Below, in pieces: positions 1 to 8,462 of a stretch of 64,000 nt of DNA; within the stretch, counting starts at the first letter, position 1; each line of letters starts with the position of its first letter. The position numbers were made by a program, and so were the translations under genes. The notes under the pieces were generated by a model. That model was given only the letters and a program-made list of their open reading frames with translations, was not told the origin of the DNA and did not search any database. Source of the stretch: Streptomyces sporangiiformans. GTDB lineage: Bacteria > Actinomycetota > Actinomycetes > Streptomycetales > Streptomycetaceae. Where the stretch lies: positions 62,001 to 126,000 of the forward strand of contig NZ_VCHX02000180.1 of NCBI RefSeq assembly GCF_005768555.2, in the 5' to 3' direction.

Positions 1-1
1 A

Positions 2-484
2 CCCGGCGTATACACCCGCATCACCACCCTCAACCGGCGTGACGTCGAGAAAACCCTCGCCGTCCTGCGCTCCCTCGACCAACTCGCCGTCGAAACCGCC
101 GTGCCCCTCATGACCGAACAGAACCTCGGGCAGATGCGGGCGGCGAACCGGGATTTCGAGAGGGCCGTCGCCGCGAACGACACCTCCGCCGCCCTGGAGG
201 CCGACGACCGCTTCCACGCGGTACCCATCACCGTCGCCGACAATCCCGTACTGAGCCGGATCATCGAGCAGTTGCACCCCCAGATCCACCGCATCCTCTA
301 CCGGAAGTTCTCCACCCTGCTCGGCGGCCGCAACACCATCGAACACCACGAGCAGCTCATCACCGTCTGTGCGACCGGTGACAGCCGGGCCGCCGCCGAC
401 CTGTCGGGCCAGCACTGGTCGGAGCTCGGCGGACACATCAACAGGCTCTTCGACACGAACCAACTCGCCGACACCGCCGGCTGA
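2..484 (+). CDS. GntR/FadR-family transcriptional regulator, C-terminal part
   Basis: The reading frame is open from base 2, so the gene begins before the window and its winged-helix DNA-binding domain is not visible. What remains (160 codons) is an all-helical FCD ligand-binding domain. Its usual metal or ligand residues are recognisable: the Asp and His of DDRFH, the His pair in EHHEQLI, and a later His in GQHW. FCD regulators usually repress catabolic genes and release DNA on binding an organic acid. The target cannot be read here because the upstream side is missing. The family call is firm; the ligand is unknown. Confidence 0.85.
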   Translation, partial: PGVYTRITTLNRRDVEKTLAVLRSLDQLAVETAVPLMTEQNLGQMRAANRDFERAVAANDTSAALEADDRFHAVPITVADNPVLSRIIEQLHPQIHRILYRKFSTLLGGRNTIEHHEQLITVCATGDSRAAADLSGQHWSELGGHINRLFDTNQLADTAG

Positions 485-582
485 AGCTCCACCGAAGATG
501 CGAGGCCCGGATCGATGCGCATACTCGACTAAAGAGCGAGAAGGTCGGCATGTAAGACATGCGAGACAGCGGAAGGGCGCCT

Positions 583-1467
583 GTGGAACTCGATGCTGTC
601 GCCGAGGAGCTGTACGGGGTGCGGCCGGATGAGTTCACCGCCGCCCGCAACCAGCGCGCGGCAGCAGCGCGTAAGGACGGGGACCGCCAGCTGGCCGACC
701 AGATCAAGGCCCTGCGTCGGCCGACCCTCTCGGCCTGGGCCAGCAACCTGCTGGTGCGCGAGCAGCCCGAAGTGGTCGAACCGCTGATCCGCCTCGGCGA
801 GGGCCTGCGTCAGGCCCACCGGGACTTGGACGGTGAGCAGCTGCGGGCGCTGTCCCGCCAGCAGCACGCCCTGATCGCCGCCATGTCGCGACAGGCGCGG
901 CAGTTGGCCGCCGAGGCCGGACAGCACGTCAGTGAGGACGTGCGGCAGGAGGTCGAGCAGACCCTGCGTGCGGTCCTCGCCGATCCTGACGCGGCCCAGC
1001 AGTGGGCCAAGGGCCGGCTGACCAAGCCGCTCGACCCCACCACCGGCTTCGCGGCGGCCGGCGGCCGCCGGCTGCGCCTGGTGACTCCCCCCGCCCCACA
1101 GCCCGAACGCCGGGACCAGGACAAGAAGACCGGCCGGGCCGAGGCGGAGCAACGGCGGCGCAGGCAGGTCGAGGAAGTCCGCCAGGAGGCCGAGGCGGCC
1201 GAACAGGAACTGCGCGAGAGCCAGGAGCGTGCGGCGCGGGACCACGGCGCCGCCCAGGACGCCAAGGAACGGGTGGCCGACCTGCACCAGCGCATCAGCG
1301 AACTCACCGAGCAGCGCAAGGGTTTGGCGGCACAGGCCCGCGAGGCGGAGGCCGAGGAGCGCCGGGTCCGCGACCGGCAGCGCGACAGCGACCGCGCGGC
1401 GCGCCAGGCCCAGCGCCGAGCCGACGCCGCAGCAGCCCGCCTGAAGCGCCTGTCCGGCGACATGTAG
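583..1467 (+). CDS. Conserved hypothetical coiled-coil protein
   Basis: I do not recognise a named family, but the N-terminus (a short motif around PDEFTAARN followed by a Lys/Arg-rich stretch) resembles hypothetical proteins common in Streptomyces. From about residue 175 to the end the protein is almost entirely charged heptad-like sequence rich in Glu, Arg, Ala and Gln, consistent with a long coiled coil. No signal peptide or membrane segment is seen, so it should be cytosolic. I chose the GTG at 583 because GGAAGGG lies five bases upstream. An in-frame ATG at 559 is possible but has no well-placed ribosome site. The gene stands alone. Confidence 0.65.
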   Translation: MELDAVAEELYGVRPDEFTAARNQRAAAARKDGDRQLADQIKALRRPTLSAWASNLLVREQPEVVEPLIRLGEGLRQAHRDLDGEQLRALSRQQHALIAAMSRQARQLAAEAGQHVSEDVRQEVEQTLRAVLADPDAAQQWAKGRLTKPLDPTTGFAAAGGRRLRLVTPPAPQPERRDQDKKTGRAEAEQRRRRQVEEVRQEAEAAEQELRESQERAARDHGAAQDAKERVADLHQRISELTEQRKGLAAQAREAEAEERRVRDRQRDSDRAARQAQRRADAAAARLKRLSGDM

Positions 1468-1580
1468 TCGTCCCGCCCCAACTCCCCCTGTTCCAGGGGG
1501 AGAAACGCTCTACGGCGCCCGAAGTTCACCAGGGTCACCAGGGCCACCAGGGCCACCAGAGAGGGGACAATCCGCCCGGA

Positions 1581-1874
1581 TCAGGGCAGCGGGTCGACGA
1601 AGGTCAGTACCGAGGCGTCCTCTTCGATCAGCGGGGCGAGCGCGGTGTTGAACGGCACGCCGTACGGGGCGTTCAGGTGCGCCTGGAAGGCGTCTTCGTC
1701 CCGGTACGCCTCGAAGATCCAGTAGGCGCGTGGGTTGGACGCCTTGGTGTAGACGTCGAAGGCGAGGTTGCCGTCCTCCTCGCGCACCTTGCGGGCGTAG
1801 TCCCGCATCAGGCGGGCGACATCGTCCTCCTCCCCCTTGCGGGCGGTGAATTCGGCGAACAGGGTCTTCGTCAC
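1581..1874 (-). CDS. ABM-domain monooxygenase-fold protein, LsrG-like size
   Basis: This small protein (97 aa from the GTG at 1874) has the antibiotic-biosynthesis-monooxygenase ferredoxin-like fold. The typical pattern is visible: EEDGNLAFDVY in the first half, then a strand ending in FEAYRDEDAF with a His shortly after. Proteins of this type are quinol monooxygenases or, in the LsrG case, act on phosphorylated autoinducer-2. The GTG start is preceded by GAGG at a usable distance; a longer frame runs further upstream but without a good ribosome site. It is divergent from a sugar-type ABC transporter and shares mirrored promoter and operator elements with it, suggesting co-regulation. Substrate not established. 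Confidence 0.75.
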   Translation of the reverse strand: MTKTLFAEFTARKGEEDDVARLMRDYARKVREEDGNLAFDVYTKASNPRAYWIFEAYRDEDAFQAHLNAPYGVPFNTALAPLIEEDASVLTFVDPLP

Positions 1875-1934
1875 GGTGTCGCGTCCTCGCGTTGTGGGGT
1901 GCGGACGATTGTCCACGGCGCTCGACCAAGCGAT

Positions 1935-1962
1935 GTCATCGTTGACTTATGTCAGCGATGAC
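1935..1962. promoter_or_regulatory. Paired LacI-type operators before the ABM gene
   Basis: Two copies of a 12-base palindrome with a central CG lie here: GTCATCGTTGAC at 1935-1946 and GTCAGCGATGAC at 1951-1962, centres 16 bases apart. They fit the consensus GTCAWCGWTGAC. They sit between the proposed minus-strand promoter and the ABM gene. The same pair, inverted, lies in front of the transporter operon. A central CG in a short palindrome is typical of LacI-family operators, and a LacI gene ends the transporter operon. Confidence 0.7.
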
Positions 1963-1976
1963 ATCGACGGGAACCG

Positions 1977-2006
1977 ATGATGAGCGGAAGCTCGTCGATG
2001 CGTCAA
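1977..2006 (-). promoter_or_regulatory. Putative promoter for the ABM gene
   Basis: On the minus strand a -35-like TTGACG (2001-2006) and a -10-like CATCAT (1977-1982) are 18 bases apart. The operators at 1935-1962 begin 14 bases downstream of the -10, where transcription would start. The opposite promoter at 2173-2201 uses the same two hexamers, which raises confidence in both. Confidence 0.5.
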
Positions 2007-2172
2007 CCGTGCGAACGTGATTGCTCCTGAGGCGGCCGCACGGCAAGCCCCCGCGGGTCCCCGGCCGCCGCGTCCGCGCCTGCGATGCGGCCGTCGGCAG
2101 CTGCGACGACCTGCGTGCGTCGGGCCGTCCCGCGACGCCGGTACGTTGCCGAATTGTGACGGGCACAAGGCA

Positions 2173-2201
2173 TTGACGTTCCCGGGAGCCGGGTCCATCA
2201 T
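2173..2201 (+). promoter_or_regulatory. Putative promoter for the ABC transporter operon
   Basis: TTGACG at 2173-2178 and CATCAT at 2196-2201 are 17 bases apart. The operator pair at 2213-2240 begins 11 bases after the -10, so bound repressor would cover the start site. The arrangement mirrors the divergent promoter at 1977-2006. Confidence 0.5.
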
Positions 2202-2212
2202 CCTCGGCAAGT

Positions 2213-2240
2213 GTCAACGATGACATAAGTCAACGATGAC
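2213..2240. promoter_or_regulatory. Paired LacI-type operators before the transporter operon
   Basis: Two identical copies of GTCAACGATGAC lie at 2213-2224 and 2229-2240, again with centres 16 bases apart. The block is close to the reverse complement of 1935-1962. The second copy ends about 60 bases before the ATG of the binding protein. The obvious candidate ligand is the LacI-family protein at 5379-6425. Confidence 0.72.
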
Positions 2241-2301
2241 ACCAGGGGACGGCATGCTTCGATGCCGGCCGCCTCATCCGCAACCCAGCAGGAGCCCCTC
2301 C

Positions 2302-3327
2302 ATGTTGCGCACCACTCGTTCGACCGCCTTCCTCCTCAGATCCGCCGCATGCCTGGGCATCGCGGCCCTCTCCCTGACGGCTTGTGGGCCCGGCTCAGGG
2401 TCGGATTCCACCGGCTCCGGCTCGGGGAAGGACGTCAAGGTCGGTCTGATCACCAAGACCGACACCAACCCGTTCTTCGTGAAGATGAAGGAAGGCGCGG
2501 AGAAGTCCGCCAAGGAAAACGGCGTCAAGCTGGTCAGCGCGGCGGGCAAGTTCGACGGGGACAACGCCGGGCAGGTCACCGCCATCGAGAACATGGTCGC
2601 CTCCGGGGTGAAGGGCATCCTGATCACCCCGAGCGACTCCAAGGCGATCCTGCCCGCGATCGAGAAGGCCCGGGCCAAGGGAATCCTGGTCATCGCCCTG
2701 GACAGCCCGACCGAGCCGGAGGAGGCGGTCGACGCCCTCTTCGCCACCAACAACTTCAAGGCCGGCGAGCTGATCGGCGAGTACGCCAAGGCGGCCATGA
2801 AGGGCAAGAAGGCCACGATAGCCACGCTCGACCTGGCGCCGGGTGTCGCCGTCGGGGTCCAGCGGCACGACGGCTTCTTGAAGGGGTTCGGCATCGACGA
2901 GAAGGACCCGGCGGTCGTCTGCTCCCAGGACACCGCGGGCGACCAGTCCAAGGGGCAGACCGCCATGGAGAACTGCCTGCAGAAGTCGCCCGGCATCAAC
3001 GTCGTCTACACCATCAACGAGCCTGCCGCGCTGGGTGCGTACACCGCGCTGAAGGCCAAGGGCCGGGAGAAGGACGTTCTGATCGTCTCCGTCGACGGCG
3101 GCTGCACCGGCACCCAGGCCGTCAAGGACGGCAAGATCGCCGCGACGTCGCAGCAGTACCCGCTGAAGATGGCCGCCGAGGGCGTCAAGGCCGTCGCGAC
3201 GTTCGCCAAGGACGGCAAGAAGGCGTCCGGTTACACCGACACCGGCGTCACCCTGATCAGCGACAAGCCGCAGGACGGGGTCACGTCCAAGGACACCGCC
3301 TACGGCCTGGACAACTGCTGGGGCTGA
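2302..3327 (+). CDS. Sugar-type ABC transporter substrate-binding lipoprotein
   Basis: This is a periplasmic-binding-protein family 4 (RbsB/FrcB-like) receptor of 341 aa. The N-terminus is a lipoprotein signal peptide with an LTAC lipobox, so Cys28 should be lipidated after cleavage. Mature sequence starts with a Ser/Gly linker, then the strand KVGLITKTDTNPFF that opens the first Rossmann lobe. The start at ATG 2302 is chosen because AGGAG lies seven bases upstream and the signal peptide follows directly; the upstream in-frame ATG at 2236 lies inside an operator. It is the first gene of the transporter operon. The ligand, probably a monosaccharide or similar polyol, cannot be read from sequence. 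Confidence 0.9.
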   Translation: MLRTTRSTAFLLRSAACLGIAALSLTACGPGSGSDSTGSGSGKDVKVGLITKTDTNPFFVKMKEGAEKSAKENGVKLVSAAGKFDGDNAGQVTAIENMVASGVKGILITPSDSKAILPAIEKARAKGILVIALDSPTEPEEAVDALFATNNFKAGELIGEYAKAAMKGKKATIATLDLAPGVAVGVQRHDGFLKGFGIDEKDPAVVCSQDTAGDQSKGQTAMENCLQKSPGINVVYTINEPAALGAYTALKAKGREKDVLIVSVDGGCTGTQAVKDGKIAATSQQYPLKMAAEGVKAVATFAKDGKKASGYTDTGVTLISDKPQDGVTSKDTAYGLDNCWG

Positions 3328-3479
3328 ACCGCGTTTCCGAGGCCCGTTCGACACCGCCTCTCCCCTTAAGCGGGGCGGCCGGCCCCAACCCCTCCCCCGA
3401 CCTGGGACGGCCGCCCCCTCGTCTGCTTGTCCTCCGGCAAGGAGTGACAAGGGCTTCTGTCTTCCGACAAGGACTTCGC

Positions 3480-4475
3480 ATGACTGCCACGTCCACGCCG
3501 TACGCCGACATCAAGGCGCCGACCACGGCCCGCAGGCTGCTCACGGCGCCGACCGCCGGCCCGCTGGCCGCCCTCCTGATTGCCTGTCTGTTCTTCTCCC
3601 TGACGACCGACCAGTTCCTCACCGGCGGGAACTTCTCCCTGATCGTGCAGCAGGTCATGGTCGTCGGCACCCTCGCCATCGGACAGACCCTGATCATCCT
3701 CACCGCGGGCATCGACCTGTCCTGCGGGACCGTGATGGCGTTCGGCAGCATCGTGATCGCCAAGATGGCGGCCGAGGGCTCCGTGCCGCCCCTCGTCGCC
3801 ATCGCTCTGGGTCTGGCCGTCTGCGGGGGCTTCGGCCTGGCCAACGGACTGCTGGTGCAGAAGATCCCGCTGCCCCCGTTCATCGTCACCCTCGGCATGC
3901 TCAACGTGGCGTTCGCGCTGACGCACATCTATTCCGAAGAGCAGACCATCAGCAACCTACCCGGGCCGGTGACCGCACTGGGGGAGACCTTCCCGCTCGG
4001 CTACACGGACATCACCTACGGGTCCCTGTTCACCATCGCCCTGTTCCTCCTCTTCGCGTACGCGCTGAGCAACACCTCCTGGGGCCGGCACGTCTACGCC
4101 CTGGGCAACAACAAGGAAGCCGCGCGGCTGAACGGCCTGCGCACCTCCCCGCTGACCATCGGCATCTACACCACGGCCGGCGTCCTGTACGGAATCGCCG
4201 CGCTGCTGCTCATCTCCCGCACCGGAGTCGGCGACCCCCAGGCAGGCCAGACCGACAACCTCGACAGCATCACCGCCGTGGTCCTCGGCGGCACCAGCCT
4301 CTTCGGCGGACGCGGATCGGTCCTGGGCACCTTCATCGGCGTGCTCATCGTGGGCGTCTTCCGTAACGGCCTGCAGCTGATGGGCGTCGCCTCCATCTAC
4401 CAGACCCTGATCACCGGAGTGCTGGTGATCCTGGCGGTGACCGTCGACCAGATCTCCCGGAAGAAGGCCCGATGA
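3480..4475 (+). CDS. Sugar ABC transporter permease, RbsC/FrcC type
   Basis: A 331-aa integral membrane protein of the BPD_transp_2 family. About eight to ten hydrophobic helices are visible, with the conserved early loop TAGIDLSCGTVMAFGS and the cytoplasmic coupling region around EAARLNGLRTSPL that contacts the ATPase. Late in the protein GGTSLFGGRGSVLGTFIG is the usual signature of this family. A purine-rich GGAC precedes the ATG. Its TGA overlaps the next ATG in an ATGA, so permease and ATPase are translationally coupled. A 150-base gap separates it from the binding-protein gene. Confidence 0.92.
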   Translation: MTATSTPYADIKAPTTARRLLTAPTAGPLAALLIACLFFSLTTDQFLTGGNFSLIVQQVMVVGTLAIGQTLIILTAGIDLSCGTVMAFGSIVIAKMAAEGSVPPLVAIALGLAVCGGFGLANGLLVQKIPLPPFIVTLGMLNVAFALTHIYSEEQTISNLPGPVTALGETFPLGYTDITYGSLFTIALFLLFAYALSNTSWGRHVYALGNNKEAARLNGLRTSPLTIGIYTTAGVLYGIAALLLISRTGVGDPQAGQTDNLDSITAVVLGGTSLFGGRGSVLGTFIGVLIVGVFRNGLQLMGVASIYQTLITGVLVILAVTVDQISRKKAR

Positions 4476-5305
4476 CCGCCACCGCTCCCTCCCCCGTTCT
4501 GCAGGCCCGCGGTCTGGTCAAGCGCTACGGCCACGTCACCGCCATCGACGGCGCCGACTTCGACCTGCTGCCCGGCGAGGTCCTCGCCGTCATCGGCGAC
4601 AACGGAGCCGGCAAGACCAGCCTCATCAAGGCCCTCACCGGCGCTCTGGTCCCCGACGCGGGCGAGATACGACTCAACGGCGAACCCATCCAGTTCTCCG
4701 GGCCGCAGAGTGCTCGCAGCCACGGCATCGAAACGGTCTACCAGGACCTCGCGGTGGCCGCCTCCATGGACATCGCCTCCAACATGTTCCTCGGCCGCGA
4801 ACTGCGCCGCCCCGGCCTCCTCGGCAACGCCTTCCGCATGCTCGACAAGAAGCGCATGCGTCAAGAGGCAGCCGAGCACATGGCCGACCTGAAGATCGGC
4901 CTGCGCTCGCTCACCCAGGCGGTCGAGACGCTCTCCGGCGGCCAGCGCCAGGCCGTCGCGGTCGCCCGCGCCGTGGCGTGGGCGCGCAGCGTCGTCGTCA
5001 TGGACGAGCCCACCGCCGCCCTCGGCGTCAAGGAGTCCGGCCAGGTTCTGGACCTCATCCGCCGCGTCCGCGACAAGGGCATGCCGGTCGTCCTGATCAG
5101 CCACAACATGCCTCATGTCTTCGAGATCGCCGACCGGATCCACGTCCACCGGCTGGGCCGGCGCGCCGCCGTGATCAAGCCCTCCGACTACTCCATGGCG
5201 GAGGTCGTCGCCATCATGACCGGCGCGCTCACGGTCGACGACGCCGGAGGTACTGTCGTCGCGGACTCCGATGCCGCGAAGGCCGCGGGAGTCCAGGCCA
5301 ACTGA
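4472..5305 (+). CDS. Sugar ABC transporter ATP-binding protein, single NBD
   Basis: The ATPase subunit (277 aa) carries Walker A GDNGAGKTS near residue 42, the ABC signature LSGGQRQ, Walker B VVVMDEP and a switch His in LISHNM. It has one nucleotide-binding domain, like FrcA, not the fused double domain of RbsA or XylG, so it should act as a homodimer. The C-terminal tail after residue 245 is Ala/Asp-rich and unremarkable. It completes a binding protein-permease-ATPase set. The LacI regulator follows after a perfect hairpin. Confidence 0.93.
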   Translation: MTATAPSPVLQARGLVKRYGHVTAIDGADFDLLPGEVLAVIGDNGAGKTSLIKALTGALVPDAGEIRLNGEPIQFSGPQSARSHGIETVYQDLAVAASMDIASNMFLGRELRRPGLLGNAFRMLDKKRMRQEAAEHMADLKIGLRSLTQAVETLSGGQRQAVAVARAVAWARSVVVMDEPTAALGVKESGQVLDLIRRVRDKGMPVVLISHNMPHVFEIADRIHVHRLGRRAAVIKPSDYSMAEVVAIMTGALTVDDAGGTVVADSDAAKAAGVQAN

Positions 5306-5321
5306 CCACCACTCAGCACTT

Positions 5322-5355
5322 ATCGGTTCCGGCCGGCGCAGCGGCCGGAACCGAT
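5322..5355. terminator. Hairpin between the ATPase and LacI genes
   Basis: A perfect 13-base inverted repeat (5323-5335 against 5342-5354) with a six-base loop lies 17 bases after the ATPase stop. It could terminate or attenuate transcript into the LacI gene, or be an RNA stability element. No U-run follows, as is common in Streptomyces. Confidence 0.6.
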
Positions 5356-5378
5356 GAGCACACAGGAAACGGCTCTAC

Positions 5379-6425
5379 ATGGCAGCGAACCGCCGCCCCA
5401 CCCTGGCCGACGTCGCCCGAGAAGTAGGCGTCAGCGCCAAGACGGTCTCCCGTGTCCTCAACGGGGACGGACCCGTTTCACCCCGGACCAGGGAACAGGT
5501 TCTCGCGGCCGTGGCCGAACTCGGCTTCCAGCCGAACCTCATGGCACGCAACATCCGCGTCGGCGGACCCGACACCACGATAGGACTGGTCGTCCCCGAC
5601 CTCGGCAACCCCTTCTTCGGAGCCGTGGCCGGCGGTATCGAGGACACCGTCCGCGACCGTGGCCTGACCCTGCTCATGGGCTCCTCCGCCGAGGATCCCG
5701 ACCGTGAACGTGACCTGACGGAGAAGTTCCTGGCCCGCCGTGTCAGCATCCTGATGGTCGTGCCGTCCGTCGGCGCCGACCACTCCCACCTCAGGACCCA
5801 TCGCTCCACGGGCCTGCCCGTGGTCTTCATCGACCGGCCGGCGGTCGGCCTGTCCGCGGACAGCGTTGTCAGCTCCAACCGTGCGGGCGCCCACGACGGT
5901 GTCGCCCACCTGATCGCCCACGGTCACCGGCGTATCGGTTTCGTCGGCGATCTTCCCACCAAGCTCTACACCCGCCGCGAACGTCTGAGCGGATACCGCT
6001 CGGCGCTGCGGGAAGCCGGTCTCCCCCATGACCGTTCCCTGATCACCAGTGCCCACGACCAGCATGCGGCGGCCAACGCGACCTCCCGGCTGCTGGCCCT
6101 GGCGGATCCCCCGACAGCCCTGTTCGCCGGAAACAACATGGTCGCGCTGGGAATCGTCGCCGAACTCTCCCGTAGCAAGCGGAAGGACATCGCCGTCGTC
6201 GCCTTCGACGACCTGCCGCTCGCCGAGGCACTCGAACCGGCCCTGACCGTCGTCGCGCAGGACCCCGAGGAAATCGGCAGGACAGCCGCGGCCACCGCCC
6301 TGGCACGGCTGGACGGCGACCGCTCCGGCACCCGGTCCCGCACGATCACCGTCCCCACCAGGCTGATCGTCCGAGGCTCGGGCGAGCGCCCTGCCCTCGC
6401 GATGCAGGGCGCTGCCCCCAACTGA
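5379..6425 (+). CDS. LacI-family transcriptional regulator of the transporter
   Basis: A 348-aa LacI/GalR protein. The N-terminal helix-turn-helix reads ADVAREVGVSAKTVSRVLN, followed by a hinge helix around residues 50-58. A two-lobed periplasmic-binding-protein-like sensor domain makes up the rest (GLVVPDLGNPFFG opens the first lobe). AGGAAAC lies upstream of the ATG at 5379. Position directly after the transporter genes, and the LacI-like operators at 1935-1962 and 2213-2240, make it the likely local repressor, induced by the transported sugar. That binding is inferred. It converges on the peptidase gene with 27 bases between. Confidence 0.92.
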   Translation: MAANRRPTLADVAREVGVSAKTVSRVLNGDGPVSPRTREQVLAAVAELGFQPNLMARNIRVGGPDTTIGLVVPDLGNPFFGAVAGGIEDTVRDRGLTLLMGSSAEDPDRERDLTEKFLARRVSILMVVPSVGADHSHLRTHRSTGLPVVFIDRPAVGLSADSVVSSNRAGAHDGVAHLIAHGHRRIGFVGDLPTKLYTRRERLSGYRSALREAGLPHDRSLITSAHDQHAAANATSRLLALADPPTALFAGNNMVALGIVAELSRSKRKDIAVVAFDDLPLAEALEPALTVVAQDPEEIGRTAAATALARLDGDRSGTRSRTITVPTRLIVRGSGERPALAMQGAAPN

Positions 6426-6452
6426 CGTGCGGCGGTGGGTGGATCGACGCAC

Positions 6453-8267
6453 CTACTGGATGGTGATCGCGAGTTCCTCGTCCGTGAACGTGCGATGCGG
6501 TGGGTTGACGTCGCTCTCGCCGCCCCTGCCGTCGCAACCGCGGTCGGGGTTGAACATCAGGTACGTGCCGGACGAGCAGGTGATCCACATCTCGGCGTCT
6601 CCGCCGAGCACGGTGCTGCCCGAGAGGTTGGCGCCTCCCTGAACGATGGCGTTGTCCTTGACGACCACGTTGCCGCTGATCCGGGCGCCGGAGTTGACCC
6701 AGGCCAAGCCTTCGACACGGGCGTTGCCGGTCACGGTCGAGCTGCCGAAGACCGCGGCGCGTGGGCCGACGTACACGGTGGAGGCGACACTGGCCCGGTT
6801 GTCGACCCAGCCGCCGCCGTTGGAGTGCCAGTGGCCGCCGCCCGTCGCGGCCGGTTTCTGGTGGCCGGGTTCGTGGCCGGAGGGGGTGGCGCCGCTGATA
6901 CGGAACTCGTACGGATAGCGGTGGTTCTTGGGGTAGCCGTCGAGGAAGCCGTAGTGGTGCACGGTGTTCGGGGTGCCGGTGACGACCAGGTAGACCTCCT
7001 TCTCCCCTGGTTGGGTCTGGAAGCTGATCTGGCCGTCGGAGCTGCTGGAGACGGTCCCGTAGCGCGGGGTGCCGTTCCTGACGGCCACGAAACCGTACGA
7101 CCAGCCGGAGCCCGCGGCCGCGTTGACGTGCCCCTTGAGGTGCAGCTTGATCAGGGCTCCGTCACTGGCGGGCACCAGCTTGATCTTGTTGTAGCCGTAG
7201 TCGGAGGGCGCGAGGGCGTCCGGGATCGCGTAGTGGCCTGCCGACTGGTTCACCGCGTTCACGGGGACGCCGTTGTAGGCGTTGATGAAGCCCGCGCCGT
7301 ACACGTTGTTGATGAACGGCATGATGTGGGTGCGGTTGGAGTAGTCGTAGGTGACCTGGCGTTGGGCGTACTCGGCGACTCTCGTGTTGAGCTGAGCCTG
7401 TGTCAGGTTGTTGATGCGGCGGTACGTCTCCAACGGGTGCTCGGTGCTTCTCGCCTGGTTCCAGGTGTCGTTGAAGGTCTTGATGCCGCCGTACTTGTCG
7501 ACGAGGTACTGAATCAGCATCCAGTTGCCGTAGTGGTGGCGACTGGAGGAGTAGGCCAGGCTCTCGGTGCGCAGGAACCGGGTCAGGTCGCCCGCGCCGC
7601 CGTCCGGGTACACCTGCATCGCCATGAACTCGGCGCTGCTCTCCCAGAACGTGCCGGCCGACGGGTCGGTGAGACCCACGCCGCCGCCCTTGCCGAGGAA
7701 CGTGTAGTTCTGGAAGACGTGGGCCAGTTCATGGGCCAGTCCCCAGGAACCGGGCGCGGCCGCGGCGGGCGCGATGTTGATGACGCCGACCCTGCCGTCG
7801 GCCGAGCCGCCGGTGGCCCAGGCGTCGAGTTCAGCGCGGTTCCAGGTTCGCGTGACGATCACGTTGATCTTGTGCTGGGCCAACAGGCCTGTCTCCGGCG
7901 TGAACTTCATGGTGTTCACGTAGAAGGAGTACAGGTTTTCCAGCTGACTCAGGATGCTGTCCGGGTCGAACCGGTAGTCCGAGGGGGCGTTCTTCGGGTT
8001 GGTACCCGACTTCTCGCCCCACAGCAGGATGAAGTTCGCCGATTCCTTGGTGCGCTCCGGCTTCCACGGAACCTCACCCGTCGCGGCCCAACTGGGCGGG
8101 ACGTAGACGCTCTTCGCCGCCGCCGCGGTCCGCGCCTCCGCGGGCGGCGCGGCGTCCGGGTGGGCCGATACGGGTGTGATCGCCAGGGCCGCGCCCAGCG
8201 CCCATACCGCCAGCACGACGCCCGAGCGTCGCGTACATGTCAATAAGCCTCGCACAGTGATCGTCAC
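6453..8267 (-). CDS. Secreted putative zinc peptidase with left-handed beta-helix-like tail
   Basis: A 604-aa exported protein. The GTG at 8267 is preceded by AGAGGG at seven bases and followed by a Sec-type signal peptide ending near PVSAHP. A HELAH (HExxH) motif with a downstream Glu in FWESSAEF is a gluzincin-like metal site; the surrounding sequence resembles DUF6055 proteins, though I recall that family only approximately. The last 130 residues (ASVASTVYVGPRAAVFGSST onward) look like hexapeptide repeats of the left-handed beta-helix type, after a His/Gly-rich linker. It should act outside the cell, perhaps binding polysaccharide. No neighbour explains its substrate. Confidence 0.75.
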   Translation of the reverse strand: MTITVRGLLTCTRRSGVVLAVWALGAALAITPVSAHPDAAPPAEARTAAAAKSVYVPPSWAATGEVPWKPERTKESANFILLWGEKSGTNPKNAPSDYRFDPDSILSQLENLYSFYVNTMKFTPETGLLAQHKINVIVTRTWNRAELDAWATGGSADGRVGVINIAPAAAAPGSWGLAHELAHVFQNYTFLGKGGGVGLTDPSAGTFWESSAEFMAMQVYPDGGAGDLTRFLRTESLAYSSSRHHYGNWMLIQYLVDKYGGIKTFNDTWNQARSTEHPLETYRRINNLTQAQLNTRVAEYAQRQVTYDYSNRTHIMPFINNVYGAGFINAYNGVPVNAVNQSAGHYAIPDALAPSDYGYNKIKLVPASDGALIKLHLKGHVNAAAGSGWSYGFVAVRNGTPRYGTVSSSSDGQISFQTQPGEKEVYLVVTGTPNTVHHYGFLDGYPKNHRYPYEFRISGATPSGHEPGHQKPAATGGGHWHSNGGGWVDNRASVASTVYVGPRAAVFGSSTVTGNARVEGLAWVNSGARISGNVVVKDNAIVQGGANLSGSTVLGGDAEMWITCSSGTYLMFNPDRGCDGRGGESDVNPPHRTFTDEELAITIQ

Positions 8268-8462
8268 GTGGAGGCCCTCTGTTCGACGAATCGACTCGGC
8301 TCCGCTTCCCTCACGAAGCCGCGCCATGGTGCCATGGGAGCGCTCCCGTGACCAGTCGACTGCGGCCGCGGGAAACGCCGTTGACCGCTGGGGCAGGGCG
8401 AGGGCCGGATGCCTCGTCGGCTGCCGCCGCAACCCGGGGCACCCAGTGACACCCGGCGGCGA

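Noticed and set aside
548..562. Short palindrome GCATGT-AAG-ACATGC near a possible start at 559
   Set aside because: Only six-base arms; the better-supported start is at 583, and no matching site occurs elsewhere in the window.
6435..8246. 603-codon open frame opposite the secreted peptidase gene
   Set aside because: Antisense to a gene with signal peptide and HExxH motif; composition is that of a mirror frame.
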